Shown here: piece by piece, positions 59,912 through 64,000 of the stretch
Position numbering within the stretch: the first letter of the stretch is position 1
How the letters are laid out: the number at the start of each line of letters is the position of its first letter
NCBI GenBank assembly: GCA_963800205.1
Contig: CAWCZQ010000001.1
Coordinates: 1-64,000 of the forward strand
DNA: 64,000 bases
Origin: UBA6224 sp963800205
GTDB lineage: Bacteria > Patescibacteriota > Saccharimonadia > Saccharimonadales > UBA4665
Direction: 5' to 3'
Position numbers and translations under genes: made by a program
Notes under the pieces: model-generated
What the model saw: the letters and a program-made list of their open reading frames with translations, nothing else
What the model was told of the DNA's origin: nothing
Databases searched by the model: none

Positions 59912-62900
59912 ATGAATGAGGAACGACAGAATAAAGAGCTCCAATTGCCTAAGATAAAAACCACAAAAGTAGTTTACCCGCAAATATACTCCTATACACT
60001 TCCCGAATTTAAGGAAAATGAGGGCTGGCAGAAGATAGGTTATACGGAATACAAGGATGTAAATAAGCGAATTCGCGAACAAACAGAAACTCCAGCAAAG
60101 CATATGAAGTATGAGATGAATTTGGAGCGCACCGGCGTTTTTCACCAGTTCACAACAGGACTTCAAAGATAAGGCGTTTCACAAATTTCTAGATAAAAAT
60201 GGCATTGAAAATCGAAAAGAACTCGGTACCGAATGGTACTACTTTAATGGCACTCCAGAAAAATCGAAGGAGTTATTTGATAGTTTTCGCAATGAAGGTT
60301 TTGCCGCCCTACAAACTAGTAACGGTAAAATAGCCTATGATCTTAGGAAAGAGCAAGATGATGCCGTTACTAAAGCCCAAGAATACTTCGAAAAGCATAA
60401 AAATGGCGAATTTCTTTGGAATGCAAAGCCTCGCTTTGGTAAAACGCTCGCTAGTTATGATTTAGCCAAGAAACTCAATGCCAAAAAAGTACTCATTGTC
60501 ACCAACCGCCCCGCCATCGCAAATTCATGGTTTGATGATTTTGATACATTCATCGACGGCTATTACTTTATCTCGGATACAGCATCACTTGCCAATCGTA
60601 AATCGCTAAGCCGCGAACAGTACAACACAATAGAGGGCAACGACAAGCCAATGATTACATTCTTGTCGCTACAAGATCTTAAAGGTTCTAAATATTTTGG
60701 TGGTCCTCACGACAAACTGAAATGGGTTGCTGATCTGGAATGGGATCTGTTAGTTATTGATGAAGCGCATGAAGGTATCGATACTGGCCGTACTGATGAG
60801 GCTTTCAATATTGTCAAACGTAGCCGCACCTTACACCTATCAGGTACTCCCTTCAAGGCAATAGCTAATCAGAAATTTGCTCGAGAAGCTATATTCAATT
60901 GGACGTACCTCGATGAACAAAAAGCCAAGCAAGCAGAGCTAAATGACCCACTAGTAGGTGTAAGCGGTCCACACTCGGATCTCCCGATCTCCGCCTTTAT
61001 ACATATCGCATTTCACAGATGATAGCCGACGAGGTAAATGAAGGTATCGATATTGATGATGAAACTCGCGACTATGCCTTCGATCTCAACGAGTTTTTTG
61101 CTACCAAAAACCAAAAATTCGTTCATGAAGACGATGTGCGTGAATTCCTGCGCAACCTTTCAAGCAACGAAAAATATCCATTTTCTACACCAGAGCTGCG
61201 CGATCAGCTTCGTCATACGTTTTGGTATGTCGGCAATCGTGTCGAGTCAGTCAAAGCTCTCGAACAACTACTCAAGCAAGATGATGTATTCAAAGATTAT
61301 AAAATCGTAGTAGCAGCTGGTGACGGCCGATCATTCGACGAAGAAGAGGCAGACTTCAAGGGTAATGAAAAGTCATTCGACAAGGTTAAAAAGGCTATTG
61401 TCGAAAACCCACGCACTATTACACTTTCTTGTGGCCAGCTCACAACTGGCGTGACCATTAAGGAGTGGAGCGCGGTGCTGATGCTTACCGATATCAAGAC
61501 ACCATCGCAATATATGCAAGCCGCCTTCCGTGCTCAAAACCCGTATAGGTTCACTGAAGATGGCGAGGTTAAGGCAAAAAAGTCAGCTTACCTGTTCGAC
61601 TTCGCGCCTACGCGTGTACTCGAGATTTATGAAACGTTCGCAAACGCACTTAATCCTAGTGCGGCAAATGGCGAAATAACCGAAGCCGAACGTAAAGATA
61701 ATATAAAGAACTCCTCAACTACTTCCCGGTTATCTCTGAGGACGTAGATGGCAAGATGGTTGAGCTTGATGCCGAAAAAGTATTAACCTTCCCGAATGCC
61801 CTGGCTGCTACCGAAATTGTCCAGGCCCGATTCATGACCAACCTGTTGTTTAACGAAAACATCAAGGGCGTGTTCCACTTTCCGAAAGAAGTCGAAGAGA
61901 TCCTCGATAAAATGCCTGTTGAAAAGAACAAACGAGCTGAATCAACTAAGCAAACGCTCGACCTTGATGATGCCCGCAAGCTAGAGCAGGAAAAGCAAAC
62001 TAAGATCAATGAAAATACCGGTGTCATATTGGGCGAAAAGATATACCGAGCCAATATTGACCGCGTCGTTGATAACGTGCTTGACCAAGCAACACCAGAA
62101 GAAACGATCGACATGTTGCCCTCTAAGGTAGAGGCACTCGTAGAGGCTCCGATAGCCAAGCTAAAAGAGCAATATAAGTGGACCGCTGCCGAAGCAGATG
62201 AAGCTCGCAAAGAGGCGACTGAGAAAATCAAGCTCGTAGTAGCTGAGTTTGATAGCAGTGAAGATAAAGATTCAGAAGTATTGAAGCAAAATCTTGCCGC
62301 CGTCATTGAGCAGGATCTAGTGCAGACCAAAGTAGAACAAGAAGAAGACCAAGTCGTTAAAACCGTTCAAAAGTCAAAGGAGGAAGAGGTTCGCGAGCAC
62401 CTTCGCGCCTTTACGCGTACGATTCCGATGTTTGTAATGGCTAATTCATCACGCGAAGTTATTACTATCGATAACTTCGACGATCAGATCAGTGATGAAG
62501 ATTTCATCGACCTAACGAACATTACCAAGGAAGAATTTCATAAACTCCGCGATGGTTTTGAATACACCAACGACAATGACGAACGCCAGCGCTTCGAGGG
62601 TGTGTTCCATAAGTACAAGTTCAATGCATCCATTGCAGAGTTTGTGGCGGAAAAGCAAAAGCGTGCCAACTATTTTGAAACCGATGAAGATATTTTTGAG
62701 TTGATACCGAACCAAAAGAACAACCAGATCTTCACCCCCCGAAAAGTCGTTAAGATGATGGTTGACGGACTCGAAAAAGAACAGCCAGAACTATTTCGCC
62801 GCACCGACAGCACATTTATTGACCTATATATGAAGTCGGGCATGTATATTACTGAAATAGTTAAGAAACTTTTCACAAATACGCGCCATAATTATAGTAG

Positions 62901-64000
62901 TGATGCCGAATGCCTGAAGCACATACTCGAAAATCAGGTGTATGGATTAGCGCCAACCGGTGTACTGCATGGAATCACAACGAGTTACATATTCGGGTTT
63001 GATACTGAGCATACTATAAGTAGTAATAATTTTGTCCAACATGACTTATTGCCACAGGCGAAAGATGGAACCGCCACAACAAAACTCGCACAATTATTTG
63101 GAAATGGAGGAAGTATGATGAAATTTGACGCTGTTGTGGGGAATCCGCCGTATCAAGATAACCTTAGAGTCAGGTACGAATAAGATGTCTCGTAGTATAT
63201 ATCCTGACTTTGTTAAGGAATCTGCTAAGCTCGGTGGCCTAGTAACGTTAGTCATGCCAGCACGATGGATGAGTGGCGAAAGTGGACCATACAAAGAAAC
63301 TAGTGGTTTTGTAGCAGACATGAAAAGTCTAGGGATTAAGAGTTTTACGCTTCATCCTAACTCACAAGATCTATTTAGTGGTGTCGATATCAAAGGTGGC
63401 GTTTGCTACTTCGTGTTAGATAGAAACTACGACGGAACAACACACTACTCACTAGTTGAGCATGGCGAAGTTCATGAGCAAAACATAACCTTGTCTAACA
63501 AGCTTGATGATAACATAATTATTCGCTATCCAGAGCTAACGAGTATTGTTGATAAAATCGACTTCCGCGCCGTAGGCGCGAACTTCAAGGAATCCTAAGC
63601 TTCCATGAAGACACTAGTGTTTTCAAGGAATCCTTACGGATTCATCTCCGATCTGTTTGTCAAAAACAACGAAAAAGTTGAGCGATTCAGCGAGGTCCGC
63701 CAAAAAGACAATGACTGGGAAGTGATCGGTCTCTTAAAGGGTAAGCGTGTACATCGTTTTATTCCCTATGATGCACTTAAAAAGAATCACGAAGGTGCAA
63801 TGAGCTATAAAGTACTACTACCACGCGCAAACGGAAGCGGTGTTTTTGGTGAAGTTTTCAGTACGCCGATGTCGGCGTGCCGATGCTCATTAGTACTGAT
63901 ACCTTCCTAGAGGTAGGCAAATTCGATAATGCATTTGAGGCCGAGAGTTTACTTAAGTATGTAAAAAGTAAGTTTTTCCGTGCCATGGTAGGTGTTAAGA
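59912..64000 (+). pseudogene. Giant GIY-YIG / SF2 helicase / adenine methylase restriction protein, many frameshifts, runs off the window
   Basis: One ancestral gene of more than 1350 codons. Order: T5orf172/GIY-YIG-like nuclease domain (KIGYTEYKDVNKRIREQTE); helicase with Walker A WNAKPRFGKTLASYDL, DEAH box VIDEAHEGIDTG, LHLSGTPFKA, and motifs V-VI CGQLTTGVTIKEW and YMQAAFRAQNPY; a coiled, Glu/Lys-rich linker; then an N6-adenine methylase with DLYMKSGMYITEIVKKL and VVGNPPYQDN, and the start of a recognition domain. Frames change near 60120, 60980, 61700, 63162 and 63868; a stop or small insertion lies at 63596. Joined frames read without other stops. The complete enzyme would be a single-protein restriction-modification or anti-phage system. 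Confidence 0.78.

Overview
The window reads as a chromosome segment of a small-genome bacterium of the candidate phyla radiation, most likely Candidatus Saccharibacteria (Patescibacteria). This is inferred from gene content: many short membrane or surface proteins of unknown function, a GH3 enzyme behind a proline/serine stalk, a ferric-reductase-like flavoprotein, WxL/DUF916 and TasA/SipW surface systems, an ordinary standard-code tRNA-Ser, and about fifteen genes whose -10 box lies 5-7 nt before the start codon (leaderless mRNAs). No rRNA or ribosomal protein gene is present to fix the taxonomy.

Layout. 0-3.4 kb: an accessory, restriction-linked segment (end of a type I specificity subunit, a DUF2130 protein, zinc-ribbon proteins) in which every gene is frameshifted. 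3.4-10.5 kb: small genes, zinc-ribbon proteins and membrane proteins, with two copies of a dispersed stem-loop repeat. 10.6-16.5 kb: an apparent operon coding for a ferric-reductase-like transmembrane flavoprotein and two membrane-anchored Ig-repeat proteins ending in cytochrome b5-like domains, each followed by a DUF4352-like partner. 17.6-21.3 kb: a TasA-like fibre protein, a second SipW-type substrate with CBM2-like domains, a SipW-type signal peptidase and a DUF5305 protein. 21.4-30.5 kb: mixed genes including a Tat-exported lytic transglycosylase, a BaeRF protein and typA. 30.6-34.5 kb: a WxL-like surface operon with a DUF916 protein. 34.5-40.4 kb: MarP-like protease, VKOR, NRAMP-like transporter and a MacB-type ABC exporter. 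40.5-41.1 kb: tRNA-Ser(GGA) followed by a tandem array of about 160-nt units, each ending in the tRNA 3' end. 41.1-50.2 kb: stalked surface proteins, pyrH, exodeoxyribonuclease III, prolyl aminopeptidase, nucleotide enzymes, Hsp20 under a CIRCE operator, FKBP. 52.1-53.5 kb: two paralogous small genes, each enclosed by conserved, strongly structured 5' and 3' untranslated RNA. 53.6-59.8 kb: ThrE exporter, VOC, Gmad2, NUDIX, AbrB and DUF998 genes. 59.9-64 kb: one very large GIY-YIG/helicase/adenine-methylase restriction protein, broken by several frameshifts and running off the window.

Three surface systems dominate the middle and fit a cell that lives attached to others: the flavocytochrome/b5 operon (possible transmembrane or extracellular electron transfer), the TasA/SipW fibre operon and the WxL operon. 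The most unusual nucleic-acid structures are the twin structured-UTR cassettes at 52-53.5 kb and the tRNA-Ser-derived array at 40.6-41.1 kb. The frameshifts cluster in the two restriction-linked end segments. They could be sequencing errors in low-coverage accessory DNA or true decay; the sequence alone cannot decide.
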